14,576 bases of DNA from Bacillota bacterium (GCA_023392755.1 JAEWNM010000076.1:1-14576), one strand, 5' to 3'. Positions 6,918 through 14,463 are shown, counted from the stretch's first letter. Made by a program: numbers and translations. The notes: generated from the letters alone by a model not told the origin.

Positions 6918-7811
6918 ATGAAACACAAGAACAAGATCGTGCTTGCGCTTTTGATGGCGTCACTGCTGGCAGTCTTCGCGGGATGCACGGCGCAGAAATC
7001 CGTAACCATCGGCTCGAAAGATTTTGGTGAGAATATCGTGCTCGGCGAAATGTTCGCGCAGCTGATAGAAGCGAAAACAGACATCAAGGTCAACCGGAAG
7101 CTGAACATGGGCGGCACTTTCGTCAACTTTGAGGCCATTCAAAAGGGTGATATCGACATTTATCCGGAGTATACGGGGACCGGTCTTACAGCCCAGCTGA
7201 AGATAGACGTGATTTCCGATCCGGATGAAGCCTACAGGGTCGTATCCGAAGAATTTCAAAAGCAGTTCAAAATCACCTGGCTCAAGCCCTTTGGCTTTAA
7301 CAACACCTACACCCTGGCGGTTACGGACGCGGTATACCGGCAGTACGGCGTAGAAACCTACAGCGACCTGGCGGCCGTGGCCCAAAACCTGGTGTTCGGC
7401 GCGGAGCACGAGTTTTTCAACCGTCAGGACGGCTTTGACGGCCTGGTGGCGCTGTACGGCATGACCTTCAAGGGCGAGCCCAAGAAAATGAACGTATCTT
7501 TGAAGTATCAGGCCATAGGCAACGGGGATATGGATGTCACCGACGCCTTTGCCACCGATGGGCCCATACGCCAGTACAACCTGAAGGTGCTGCGCGATGA
7601 CAAGGGCTTCTTCCCGCCCTACTACGCAGCGCCCATCATCCGCACGGAAACGCTCAACAAATATCCCGAGCTGGAAAATGTGCTCAACGCCCTGGGCGGG
7701 CTCATTGATGACGCGGCCATGACGGAGCTGAACTATAAAATTGACGTGGAAGGCCAGGCGGTAGAAGCCGTTGCGAAGGATTTCCTTCAGGGCAAGGGCC
7801 TGCTTCCGTAA
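6918..7811 (+). CDS. opuCC: Osmoprotectant-binding lipoprotein of the ABC transporter
   Basis: This 297-residue protein has a lipoprotein signal peptide: basic MKHKNK, a hydrophobic core, and the lipobox VFAGC with Cys23 as the lipidated residue. The mature part is an OpuAC/OpuCC-type substrate-binding domain with VTIGSKDFGENIVLGEMFAQLIE near the start, the characteristic DIDIYPEYTGTGL, and DVTDAFATDGPI in the second half. It would capture a quaternary-amine solute outside the membrane and pass it to the permeases. AAGGAGG lies seven bases before the ATG. It is the last gene of the operon, 20 bases after permease 2. The exact substrate is not determinable by eye. Confidence 0.92.
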   Translation: MKHKNKIVLALLMASLLAVFAGCTAQKSVTIGSKDFGENIVLGEMFAQLIEAKTDIKVNRKLNMGGTFVNFEAIQKGDIDIYPEYTGTGLTAQLKIDVISDPDEAYRVVSEEFQKQFKITWLKPFGFNNTYTLAVTDAVYRQYGVETYSDLAAVAQNLVFGAEHEFFNRQDGFDGLVALYGMTFKGEPKKMNVSLKYQAIGNGDMDVTDAFATDGPIRQYNLKVLRDDKGFFPPYYAAPIIRTETLNKYPELENVLNALGGLIDDAAMTELNYKIDVEGQAVEAVAKDFLQGKGLLP

Positions 7812-7857
7812 CGCTTAACGCCGGACAGCGCCGGCAGGGCTGCAATCAGCTGATCCC

Positions 7858-7888
7858 AAAAAGGCCCACCGGATTTTCCGGCGGGCCT
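7858..7888 (-). terminator. Minus-strand intrinsic terminator in the convergent zone
   Basis: An 11-bp stem pairs 7862-7872 with 7878-7888 around a five-base loop. On the minus strand its single imperfect position becomes a G-U pair and the stem is followed by five T (7862-7858); on the plus strand the same position is an A-C mismatch and there is no T tract. It therefore ends minus-strand transcription coming from the E2-like gene, about 250 bases beyond that gene's stop. Confidence 0.75.
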
Positions 7889-7895
7889 CAGTGCA

Positions 7896-8068
7896 TCAGC
7901 AAAGTGGCTGTCGCCACTTTGCTGAGCTTTTCCCTCGCTACACTGCAAAATGGCTTTGCCATTTTGCGGCCGTTTGCTCGGGCAAGGAAGGAATTTTTTC
8001 AAAATCCCTGCGCAAACCACCGCACATGTCGCTGGTTTGCGATCTAGCATCAGAGGGCTTCGGCCCTC
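7896..8068. repeat. Cluster of four perfect hairpins in the convergent intergenic zone
   Basis: The stretch between opuCC and the E2-like gene has no supportable gene. It holds four perfect inverted repeats: 7896-7925 (13-bp arms, TCAGCAAAGTGGC, four-base loop), 7945-7967 (10-bp arms, GCAAAATGGC, TTT loop), 8012-8040 (8-bp arms GCAAACCA and TGGTTTGC, 13-base loop) and 8053-8068 (6-bp arms GAGGGC, TTCG tetraloop). None has a good T tract. The density suggests a mobile or repeated intergenic element or a structured 3-prime RNA; whether it recurs in the genome cannot be tested here. Confidence 0.6.
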
Positions 8069-8097
8069 CGATACCTCCCTGGGTTTTATGATGGTCT

Positions 8098-8129
8098 AAG
8101 GCTGCCCTGCCATTGCGGGACAGCCTTTT
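8098..8129 (+). terminator. Plus-strand hairpin with short T tract
   Basis: AAGGCTG (8098-8104) pairs with CAGCCTT (8121-8127), extended by CCC/GGG past a single bulged A, and followed by TTTTATAT on the plus strand. It sits right at the 3-prime end of the convergent E2-like gene. It would stop plus-strand transcripts reading through from opuC. On the minus strand the T tract is missing. Confidence 0.5.
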
Positions 8130-8141
8130 ATATACATGCTT

Positions 8142-9059
8142 TTATGCGCTGACTTCCTGCTGCCGGGCATCCGGTCTGCCCGGCTTGGGCACGTGGTATT
8201 CGCACCTTGGGTCAAAGCGCACCAGGGCGGGCGGCGTCTCCAGCTCCTCAGGATGGTTCAATGAATGAAGCATGGCTGCAAAAAGCCTTGCGTACATAGC
8301 CCCGGCGCACACCCGCTCGTCGGCGGTGACGCCCACAGGCAGAATGCGGCGGCGCACGACCTTTCCGTCGGCGGACATGCCCACCTTGCGTTCAATGGTT
8401 CCCATGCTCACAAACATGCTGCTGTTGCCAAAATTATAGATGTGGTGATACACCGAATGCATGCCGATGGAGGCCATGTTGGTAATCCAAAGCCCGGCGT
8501 GGAAGGGGCTCATATCAATCAGCACCTTGGGCAATAGCCCGTATCGGTCCAGCAGCTTGACAAGCCCCATGACGGCATTGGGCAAAATGGGCAGCGAAAG
8601 CATGAACCTGGCAAATTTCATGGTCGCATTGCTTTCCTCCAGGGGACGGTTGGCCGCCACCGCCTCATTTACGCGCTGCACCACATCGAATATGGTGTCG
8701 GTGGGGTCGAAAAACAGCTTGATGGTGGTTTCCTCGATAGATTCATCCTTTGTATCCCTAAGCAGCGCGAAGGAAACGGACAGCTCCTTGCGGGAATACA
8801 GCTGCTTGTTCATGATGAAGCGGTTGATCTCGGGAAATTGGGAAACGCTGCGCACATAGGCGGCTATGATCAGCTGCATGAAGGTGATTTTATTGCCTTT
8901 GGCGCTTTGATCGGCAATATACCGGGCGAGGGTCTCATAATCCAGTTCCTGCTGCAAAAACACCTGCGCGTCGCAGCGCTGGGGCATGAAATAGGGGGTC
9001 GCCTGGATGATGGGATCCTTATGCTTGAATCTGTGCCCCTCCGGCCGGAATCCGAACAT
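8142..9059 (-). CDS. Stand-alone 2-oxoacid dehydrogenase E2-type acyltransferase-fold protein
   Basis: This encodes 305 residues resembling the catalytic domain of dihydrolipoamide acyltransferases and chloramphenicol acetyltransferases (DPIIQATPYFMPQRCDAQVF at 15-34, FPEINRFIMN at 75-84, SIGMHSVYHHIYNFGNSS at 197-214). There is no lipoyl or peripheral-subunit-binding domain, and no E1 or E3 gene nearby. The signature DHRxxDG of active enzymes, with its catalytic His, reads DERVCAG at 247-253: His is Glu and the second Asp is Ala, so classical acyl transfer is doubtful. I chose the ATG at 9059 because GGAAAGGAAGG lies just upstream and because the upstream extension to 9272 would begin before the gene's own promoter (9192-9220). 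Function is unknown. Confidence 0.82.
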   Translation of the reverse strand: MFGFRPEGHRFKHKDPIIQATPYFMPQRCDAQVFLQQELDYETLARYIADQSAKGNKITFMQLIIAAYVRSVSQFPEINRFIMNKQLYSRKELSVSFALLRDTKDESIEETTIKLFFDPTDTIFDVVQRVNEAVAANRPLEESNATMKFARFMLSLPILPNAVMGLVKLLDRYGLLPKVLIDMSPFHAGLWITNMASIGMHSVYHHIYNFGNSSMFVSMGTIERKVGMSADGKVVRRRILPVGVTADERVCAGAMYARLFAAMLHSLNHPEELETPPALVRFDPRCEYHVPKPGRPDARQQEVSA

Positions 9060-9070
9060 GCGATCCTTCC

Positions 9071-9183
9071 TTTCCGTAAAAATTTCAGCGGAAATGGGCG
9101 GCAAGCGCAATGATTGCAAAATGAATGAAAAGATATACCCCCGGCCCATACTGCGCCGGAGCCTTGCCAAATCTCTTTGCCGC
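9071..9183 (-). ncRNA. Possible structured leader of the E2-like mRNA
   Basis: The predicted 5-prime leader is about 125 bases. On the minus strand GCGGCAA (9183-9177), nearly at the 5-prime end, can pair with TTGCCGC (9104-9098). Inside are a CTCCGGC/GCCGGGG stem with one G-U pair and a small GCAATCATTGC hairpin. A further perfect 6-bp hairpin (9094-9089 with 9076-9071) ends just before the ribosome binding site. This could be a regulatory leader, but it matches no riboswitch class I recognise. Confidence 0.3.
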
Positions 9184-9191
9184 ACAAAGCT

Positions 9192-9220
9192 ATTGTATCC
9201 TGTTGCCGTTATTCCGTCAA
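9192..9220 (-). promoter_or_regulatory. Promoter of the E2-like gene
   Basis: On the minus strand TTGACG (9220-9215), a 17-base spacer and TACAAT (9197-9192) give a near-consensus vegetative promoter. It fixes the gene start downstream and implies a leader of about 125 bases. Confidence 0.8.
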
Positions 9221-9298
9221 TGAGAAATGGAAACAGCGGATCATCTGCACCCCGTCGAAACGCTACAAACATCCCGTCTCAGGTCAATAGATAGATTA

Positions 9299-9327
9299 TT
9301 GACAACTTTACTAGGAAATGATACAAT
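9299..9327 (+). promoter_or_regulatory. Promoter of the methionine operon
   Basis: Consensus TTGACA (9299-9304), a 17-base spacer and TACAAT (9322-9327) predict a transcription start near 9334. It lies 80 bases before the metA start and diverges from the E2-like promoter about 80 bases away. Confidence 0.87.
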
Positions 9328-9343
9328 TCCTCCATGCCGCAAG

Positions 9344-9372
9344 GCCATCCCATTTGCCGGGATGGCTTTTTT
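9344..9372 (+). terminator. Start-proximal intrinsic terminator in the metA leader (candidate attenuator)
   Basis: A perfect 8-bp stem, GCCATCCC (9344-9351) with GGGATGGC (9359-9366), a seven-base loop and six T (9367-9372) form a complete terminator between promoter and gene. It starts only about 10 bases after the predicted transcription start, leaving no room for a T-box or SAM riboswitch. Further down, AGGAC/GTCCT (9387-9391, 9398-9402) puts most of the metA ribosome binding site into a hairpin loop. How transcription passes the terminator is not visible. Confidence 0.7.
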
Positions 9373-9406
9373 GAAAAATCGGCTCAAGGACAAGGAGGTC
9401 CTGCCC

Positions 9407-10339
9407 ATGCCCGTCAAAATCCCCGATGCCCTCCCGGCCACCAGAATCCTTACGCAGGAAAACATATTCGTGATGACGGAAAAGAGGTCGGCCTCCCAGG
9501 ATATCCGGCCGCTGCATATTGCCATACTCAACCTGATGCCCACCAAGGAGGATACGGAGACGCAGCTTTTGCGCCTGATCGGCAACACGCCCCTGCAGGT
9601 GGAAATTACGCTGCTGCATACGGAAAGCTACAATTCCCGCAATGTGGATTGCCAGCATCTGTCCGCCTTCTACCGCACCTTCGGCGATGTGAAAAACGAA
9701 TACTTCGACGGCGTGATCATTACCGGGGCACCGGTGGAAAAGCTGGATTTTGAGGACGTTCATTACTGGCAGGAGCTGCAAAGCATTATGGCCTGGGCTG
9801 ATGAGCGTGCATTCAGCACGCTGTTCATCTGTTGGGCGGCGCAGGCCGGGCTGCACTACCACTACGGCATTCACAAAAAGCCGCTGCCGGAGAAGATGTT
9901 CGGCGTGTTCCCCCACAGGGTACTCAAAAAGGATTCCAAACTGGTACGGGGCTTTGATGACGTGTTCCATATCCCCGTCAGCCGCCATACGGGGCTGGTG
10001 GAGGAAGAGGTGCTTGGCTGTCCTGACCTGAACGTGCTGGCCGCCTCCGAGGAATCGGGCCTTGGGCTGATTACCAGCCTTGACGGGCGGCGGGTGTTTG
10101 CCACAGGGCACAGCGAATACAATGCCAATACGCTGGCCAACGAATACTTCAGGGATATTAACAAGGGCCTTGATATCAAGGTTCCCAAATATTATTTTCC
10201 TGATGACGACCCGAAAAACGAGCCGCTGGTCCGCTGGCGCAGCCATGCCAACCTGCTGTTCGCCAACTGGCTGAATTATTTTGTCTATCAGGAGACGCCT
10301 TATGAGTTAAGCGACCTGGCCTTACAAAGGGGGCGGTAA
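9407..10339 (+). CDS. metA: Homoserine O-acetyltransferase (MetA family)
   Basis: This 310-residue enzyme activates homoserine for methionine synthesis. The MetA fold is recognisable from NLMPTKEDTETQLLRLIGNTPLQ, the nucleophile Cys142 in FICWAAQAGLHYHYG, and GHSEYNANTLANEY with catalytic His235 and Glu237. Numbering matches E. coli MetA exactly from the chosen start. Residue 111 is Glu (GAPVE); in this family Glu111 marks acetyl-CoA use, while Gly111 marks succinyl-CoA use, so O-acetylhomoserine is the expected product. The ATG at 9407 follows AAGGAGG by eight bases; the frame is open back to 9227, but that would start upstream of the promoter. It is first in a four-gene operon and ends three bases before metF. 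No sulfhydrylase gene for the next step is in the window. Confidence 0.95.
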   Translation: MPVKIPDALPATRILTQENIFVMTEKRSASQDIRPLHIAILNLMPTKEDTETQLLRLIGNTPLQVEITLLHTESYNSRNVDCQHLSAFYRTFGDVKNEYFDGVIITGAPVEKLDFEDVHYWQELQSIMAWADERAFSTLFICWAAQAGLHYHYGIHKKPLPEKMFGVFPHRVLKKDSKLVRGFDDVFHIPVSRHTGLVEEEVLGCPDLNVLAASEESGLGLITSLDGRRVFATGHSEYNANTLANEYFRDINKGLDIKVPKYYFPDDDPKNEPLVRWRSHANLLFANWLNYFVYQETPYELSDLALQRGR

Positions 10340-10342
10340 CCA

Positions 10343-11209
10343 ATGCGTATCCCATCCTTGCTAAGGGACGGCAGGGTTCACATTTCCTGCGAAATCTTCC
10401 CGCCCAAAGAGTTTTCGGGCCTTGCGCAGGCGGTGCATGTAGCCCGGGAAATCGCCGCCCTGTCCCCCGCCTTTGTCAGCGTCACCTACGGCGCGGCGGG
10501 GAACACAGCCGCCCACACGCAGGAAATCGCCAGGGCGGTGAAGGACGCGGGCTGTACGCCGCTGTACCATTTGACCTGCGCCTCCTCCACCCAGGATCAA
10601 ATCCATCAAAGGCTTGCGTCTCTTTGCGAGCAAGGCATTGAAAACATACTGGCGCTTCGGGGCGACATTCCCGAAGGCATGGTTTTCCCCGGTCCAAGGC
10701 AGTATACGCATGCCTCCGATTTGGTGGCGCAGGTGAAGGAATACGGCGGCTTTTCCATCGGCGCGGCCTGCTATCCCGAAGGCCACCCCGAATCCCCGTC
10801 CAAGGATACAGACCTTGACAACCTGCGCCGCAAGGTGGATGCCGGAGCGGATTTTTTGACAACGCAGATGTTTTTTGACAACAACATACTGTACAATTTT
10901 CTGTACCGGGCGCTGCAAAAAGGCATTTCCGTTCCCGTGGCGGCGGGTATCATGCCGGTGGTAAACGCAGGGCAGATCAAGCGCATCTGCGCACTGTCCG
11001 GCGCTTCTCTGCCCCCCCGCTTTGCCGCCATCGTCGACCGGTTTTCCAAAAGCCCCAAGGCCATGCGCCAGGCCGGCATCGCCTTTGCCACCGAGCAGAT
11101 TATCGACCTCATCGCCAACGGCGTCAACAATATCCACATCTACACCATGAACCGCCCGCAGATCGCCGCCGCCATATTCGCCAACCTGTCAGACATTTTT
11201 GGAGAATAA
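10343..11209 (+). CDS. metF: 5,10-methylenetetrahydrofolate reductase
   Basis: This 288-residue flavoprotein reduces methylene-tetrahydrofolate to methyl-tetrahydrofolate, the methyl donor for MetH encoded two genes downstream. Family motifs are CEIFPPK (16-22, with the conserved Glu17), SVTYGAAGNT (46-55), ILALRGD (102-108, with the FAD-site Asp), GAACYPEGHPE (140-150) and FLTTQMFFDN (171-180). The usual SFE at the start reads SCE. Length is normal for bacterial MetF. AAAGGGGGCGG precedes the ATG; the gene is three bases after metA and three before the next gene. The electron donor (NADH or other) cannot be told from the sequence. Confidence 0.94.
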   Translation: MRIPSLLRDGRVHISCEIFPPKEFSGLAQAVHVAREIAALSPAFVSVTYGAAGNTAAHTQEIARAVKDAGCTPLYHLTCASSTQDQIHQRLASLCEQGIENILALRGDIPEGMVFPGPRQYTHASDLVAQVKEYGGFSIGAACYPEGHPESPSKDTDLDNLRRKVDAGADFLTTQMFFDNNILYNFLYRALQKGISVPVAAGIMPVVNAGQIKRICALSGASLPPRFAAIVDRFSKSPKAMRQAGIAFATEQIIDLIANGVNNIHIYTMNRPQIAAAIFANLSDIFGE

Positions 11210-11212
11210 GCC

Positions 11213-11857
11213 ATGGAAGAGGAAATCAGCCGAAAGACCATTGCCAAATACCTGGGCTACCGGGGAAAGGCGCTGGACAGCGCTACCGCCGCGCTGGTTG
11301 AGGAGGCCATCGGGGAGCTGTCGCCCATTGCGCCGCGCCATACGCTGCGCCGCCTTCCGCTTTCCATTTCAGGCGGCAGCGTGCAAATAGGCGGTATGGC
11401 ATTGGAAAGCAAAAGCCTCTTTACCCACCTGGCAGGCTGCGGTGAGGCGGTTTTACTGGCGGCTACCCTGGGCGTGCAGGCGGATCAGGTCATCCGCCGC
11501 GCTTCTGTCTCCCATATGAGCCGGGCGGTGGTATTGGCAGCCTGCGCCGCCGCAAAGCTGGAAGCGTATCTTGACGCGGTGGGAGCGGCCCTGGCCAAAG
11601 AGCTTGAAAAAGAAAGCCTGTACCTGACGCCCAGGTTCAGCCCCGGCTACGGCGACCTGTCCCTTGGCTGTCAGAGGGAACTGCTTGGACTGCTGGAGGC
11701 CGGCAAACGCATCGGCCTTTGTCTGACGTCTGAGAATATGCTTCTCCCCTTAAAGTCGGTGACGGCCATACTGGGGCTATCACCGGAAAAACAAAACGCC
11801 TGCTGTCAGGCATGCCGGCGCTGTCCCCACACCGCCTGCCCCTTCCGGGAGGAATGA
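11213..11857 (+). CDS. Stand-alone methionine synthase reactivation-domain protein
   Basis: This 214-residue protein resembles the C-terminal activation domain of cobalamin-dependent methionine synthase, the part that binds S-adenosylmethionine and remethylates oxidised cobalamin. The signature is RFSPGYGDLSLGCQ at 141-154, followed by LTSENMLLPLKSVTAILGL (171-189), the usual end of that domain. The downstream MetH lacks this domain, so the two would work in trans. The tail carries Cys197, 198, 201, 204 and 209 (CCQACRRCPHTAC), a possible metal or Fe-S site not found in the E. coli domain. Such split arrangements are known in Clostridia and Thermotoga. The gene starts three bases after metF, with GGAG-like sequence upstream. 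Confidence 0.85.
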   Translation: MEEEISRKTIAKYLGYRGKALDSATAALVEEAIGELSPIAPRHTLRRLPLSISGGSVQIGGMALESKSLFTHLAGCGEAVLLAATLGVQADQVIRRASVSHMSRAVVLAACAAAKLEAYLDAVGAALAKELEKESLYLTPRFSPGYGDLSLGCQRELLGLLEAGKRIGLCLTSENMLLPLKSVTAILGLSPEKQNACCQACRRCPHTACPFREE

Positions 11858-11859
11858 AT

Positions 11860-14229
11860 ATGGATTTTGTAAAGCTGCTTGGATCACGGCTGCTCTTTGT
11901 GGACGGCGGACTGGGCACCATGCTGCACAGCATGGGCTTAACCGGCGGTCAGCCGCCGGGAGCATGGAACCTTACACACCCCGAAAAGGTGAAAAGGGTG
12001 CATGAAGCCTACCTGGATGCGGGCTGCGACATCATAACAACCAACACCTTCGGTGTTGACGCGCTGCATTTTGGGGACAAGGCGGCTCTTATAGCTCAGG
12101 CAGGCGTCGCCCTTGCCCGGGAGGCGGTTATGCGGGCAGGCCGGGGCATTGTGGCTATGGACCTGGGCCCCACGGGCAAGCTTTTGCAGCCCTTTGGCGA
12201 CCTTCCCTTTGAGACGGCCGTCACGCTTTTTGGAGATATGGCCGAGGCCGGAGCACAGGCCGGGGCGGACGTGATTTTTATCGAGACCATGTCCGACAGC
12301 TACGAACTGAAGGCGGCGGTGCTGGCCTGCCGGGAGCGGACAAATCTGCCTGTCATCGTTACCATGATGGTCAATGAAAACGAAAAGCTTCTGACGGGCG
12401 GCGATATCCCCGGCATGACAGCCATGCTGGAGGGGCTGGGCGTTGCGGCGCTGGGCCTCAATTGCGGCCTTGGCCCCAAACAGATGCTTCCCATTTTGCA
12501 AAGCATGATGGCGTATGCGTCCCTGCCGGTACAGGTGTGCCCCAACGCGGGCCTGCCCCGCCTGGAAAACGGCGAAACGCGTTTCATGCTCTCCCCCGAT
12601 GCCTTTGCGGAGGAAATGGCGGATTTGGCAAAGCTCGGCCCTTGGCTGCTGGGTGGCTGCTGCGGCACCACGCCCGATCACATGGCGGCCATGATCCGGC
12701 GGTTGAAGGGCGAAAAGCCCAAGCCCATCTTACCCAAATCATATACCGTCGTCTGTTCCTTCGGCAAAACCGTTATCTTCGGCGAAACGCCTGTCCTCAT
12801 CGGCGAACGCATCAACCCCACCGGCAAGCCCCGCCTGAAGCAGGCGCTGAAGGAAGGGGACATGGCCTATCTCCAGCAGGAGGCCGCGTTACAGCAGGAT
12901 GGCGGAGCGCATATGCTGGACGTAAACGTGGGCCTGCCGGGGCTTGACGAACCAGCGGTGCTGAAACAGGCGGTGGAAAGCCTGCAATCCGTTACCGACC
13001 TGCCCCTGCAAATCGATACCGCAGATGCCGCGGCGCTGGAAAAAGCGCTTCGCATATACAACGGCAAGGCGCTTGTAAACTCCGTCAACGGCAAGGCTTC
13101 CTCCATGAACGCCGTCTTCCCGCTGCTAAAGAAATACGGCGGCGCGGTGGTCGCGCTGCCGCTTGATGAATCGGGCATCCCGCCCACGGCGGAAGGCCGG
13201 ATGGAGATTGCCCGAAAAATTCTGGAAGAGGCACAAAAATACGGCATCCCGGTAAAGGACATCCTGCTGGACGGGCTGACCATGACCGTCAGCACCGATA
13301 AAGACGCCGCTTTGGTGACGCTACAGACCATCTGCCGGGCCAAACAGGAGCTGGGGCTGAAAACGATACTGGGCGTGTCCAACGTGTCCTTCGGCCTGCC
13401 CCGGCGGGAAAAGCTGAACGCCGCCTTCTTCGCCATGGCGCTGTCCGCCGGGCTGGACGCGGCCATACTGAACCCCCATTCCCCGCCGATGATGGAGGCC
13501 TATTGGACAGGCGCCGCGCTGTCCGGGCGGGACGGGCAGTTTGCGGGATACATCAAAGCCTTCGGCGGCCAGGAAGCACCGCCCGCGGCACCGGCCGCCA
13601 TGGGCGAACCCGGTCTGAAGGAAGCCGTGCTCAAAGGCCTGGCCGCAAATGCGGGCAAGGCTGCGCTTGCCCTGCTTGACAGCGGGCGCGAGCCCCTTTC
13701 CCTGGTGGAGGGGGAGCTGATCCCCGCCCTTTCGCAGGTGGGCAGCGGCTTTGAGGCGGGCAGGCTGTTCCTGCCCCAACTTTTGATGAGCGCGGAAGCC
13801 GCCAAAGCCGCCTTTGACGTGCTTCGGGCCAGGCTTGCAGTCACCGGGCAGAAGACGGAAAGCCGGGGCAAAATTCTGCTGGCCACCGTGGAGGGCGACA
13901 TTCACGACATCGGCAAAAACATCGTAAAGGTGCTGCTGGAAAACTATGGCTTTGAGGTTACAGACCTGGGCCGCGACGTTCCGGCGGATGCGGTGGTGGA
14001 AGCCGCACTTCGTGAAGATATACATTTGGTGGGCCTGTCCGCGCTGATGACCACCACCGTGCCCGGCATGGAAAAAACCATCCGCTTGCTTAGGGAGCGT
14101 AAACCCGGCACCCTGATTATGGTAGGCGGCGCAGTGCTGACAGAGGAGTACGCCGGCCAGATCGGCGCCGACTTCTACGGCAAGGACGCCATGGCCTCCG
14201 TAGGCTATGCCATCAAGGTGTTCGCATAG
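11860..14229 (+). CDS. metH: Cobalamin-dependent methionine synthase lacking the activation domain
   Basis: This 789-residue enzyme transfers the methyl group of methyl-tetrahydrofolate to homocysteine via cobalamin. Domains in order: homocysteine-binding (1-~290; zinc ligands Cys202, Cys267 and Cys268 in NCG and GGCCGTT), pterin-binding (~308-570; IGERINPTGK, MLDVNVGLPG), cobalamin cap (~585-665) and cobalamin-binding (~668-789; EGDIHDIGKNIV with the axial His682). It stops where the activation domain of full-length MetH (~1200 residues) would begin; the preceding gene supplies that domain. I start at 11860 because GGGAGG is seven bases upstream; an ATG at 11854 overlaps the previous stop but sits one base from the ribosome binding site. 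No terminator with a T tract is visible after it. Confidence 0.95.
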   Translation: MDFVKLLGSRLLFVDGGLGTMLHSMGLTGGQPPGAWNLTHPEKVKRVHEAYLDAGCDIITTNTFGVDALHFGDKAALIAQAGVALAREAVMRAGRGIVAMDLGPTGKLLQPFGDLPFETAVTLFGDMAEAGAQAGADVIFIETMSDSYELKAAVLACRERTNLPVIVTMMVNENEKLLTGGDIPGMTAMLEGLGVAALGLNCGLGPKQMLPILQSMMAYASLPVQVCPNAGLPRLENGETRFMLSPDAFAEEMADLAKLGPWLLGGCCGTTPDHMAAMIRRLKGEKPKPILPKSYTVVCSFGKTVIFGETPVLIGERINPTGKPRLKQALKEGDMAYLQQEAALQQDGGAHMLDVNVGLPGLDEPAVLKQAVESLQSVTDLPLQIDTADAAALEKALRIYNGKALVNSVNGKASSMNAVFPLLKKYGGAVVALPLDESGIPPTAEGRMEIARKILEEAQKYGIPVKDILLDGLTMTVSTDKDAALVTLQTICRAKQELGLKTILGVSNVSFGLPRREKLNAAFFAMALSAGLDAAILNPHSPPMMEAYWTGAALSGRDGQFAGYIKAFGGQEAPPAAPAAMGEPGLKEAVLKGLAANAGKAALALLDSGREPLSLVEGELIPALSQVGSGFEAGRLFLPQLLMSAEAAKAAFDVLRARLAVTGQKTESRGKILLATVEGDIHDIGKNIVKVLLENYGFEVTDLGRDVPADAVVEAALREDIHLVGLSALMTTTVPGMEKTIRLLRERKPGTLIMVGGAVLTEEYAGQIGADFYGKDAMASVGYAIKVFA

Positions 14230-14356
14230 CCAGGGGATTCAGGTCCGCACGCTCAATCGTCGCGACGGTCCGCTGCCGCTCCCATCGCTCGTTTCGCTTG
14301 ATTTCATCGCCTCGCCTCATTTGCCGCAGGCGGCGCTCGGCACTCCTGACCTCCTG

Positions 14357-14378
14357 CCCAAGGGATGCATCCCTTGGG
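14357..14378. repeat. Perfect 22-base palindrome
   Basis: CCCAAGGGATG (14357-14367) is followed directly by its exact reverse complement (14368-14378). There is no T tract after it on either strand, so it is a poor terminator, though it is the only strong hairpin soon after metH. It may be part of a dispersed intergenic repeat. Confidence 0.75.
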
Positions 14379-14463
14379 AATCCTCAAAATAGAGAGTACA
14401 AGGATGTTTTTCCTTATTCGCTGGCATGTTGCTGTGCAGCATGCGGGCGATTGATAATGCGAA

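Noticed and set aside
7896..8068. CRISPR-like array
   Set aside because: The hairpins differ from each other in sequence and are not direct repeats separated by uniform spacers; no cas gene is present.
9060..9272. 71-residue N-terminal extension of the E2-like protein
   Set aside because: It would start upstream of the near-consensus promoter at 9192-9220, and the ATG at 9059 has a strong ribosome binding site and matches the family start.
9227..9406. 60-residue N-terminal extension of MetA
   Set aside because: It begins before the metA promoter, and the catalytic residue numbers fit only the 9407 start.
9060..9406. SAM riboswitch or T-box upstream of the methionine operon
   Set aside because: None of the conserved S-box or T-box sequence elements is visible, and the predicted leader is only about 73 bases.
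9311..10246. Minus-strand open frame of 311 codons over metA
   Set aside because: It is antisense to metA, with no motif of its own.
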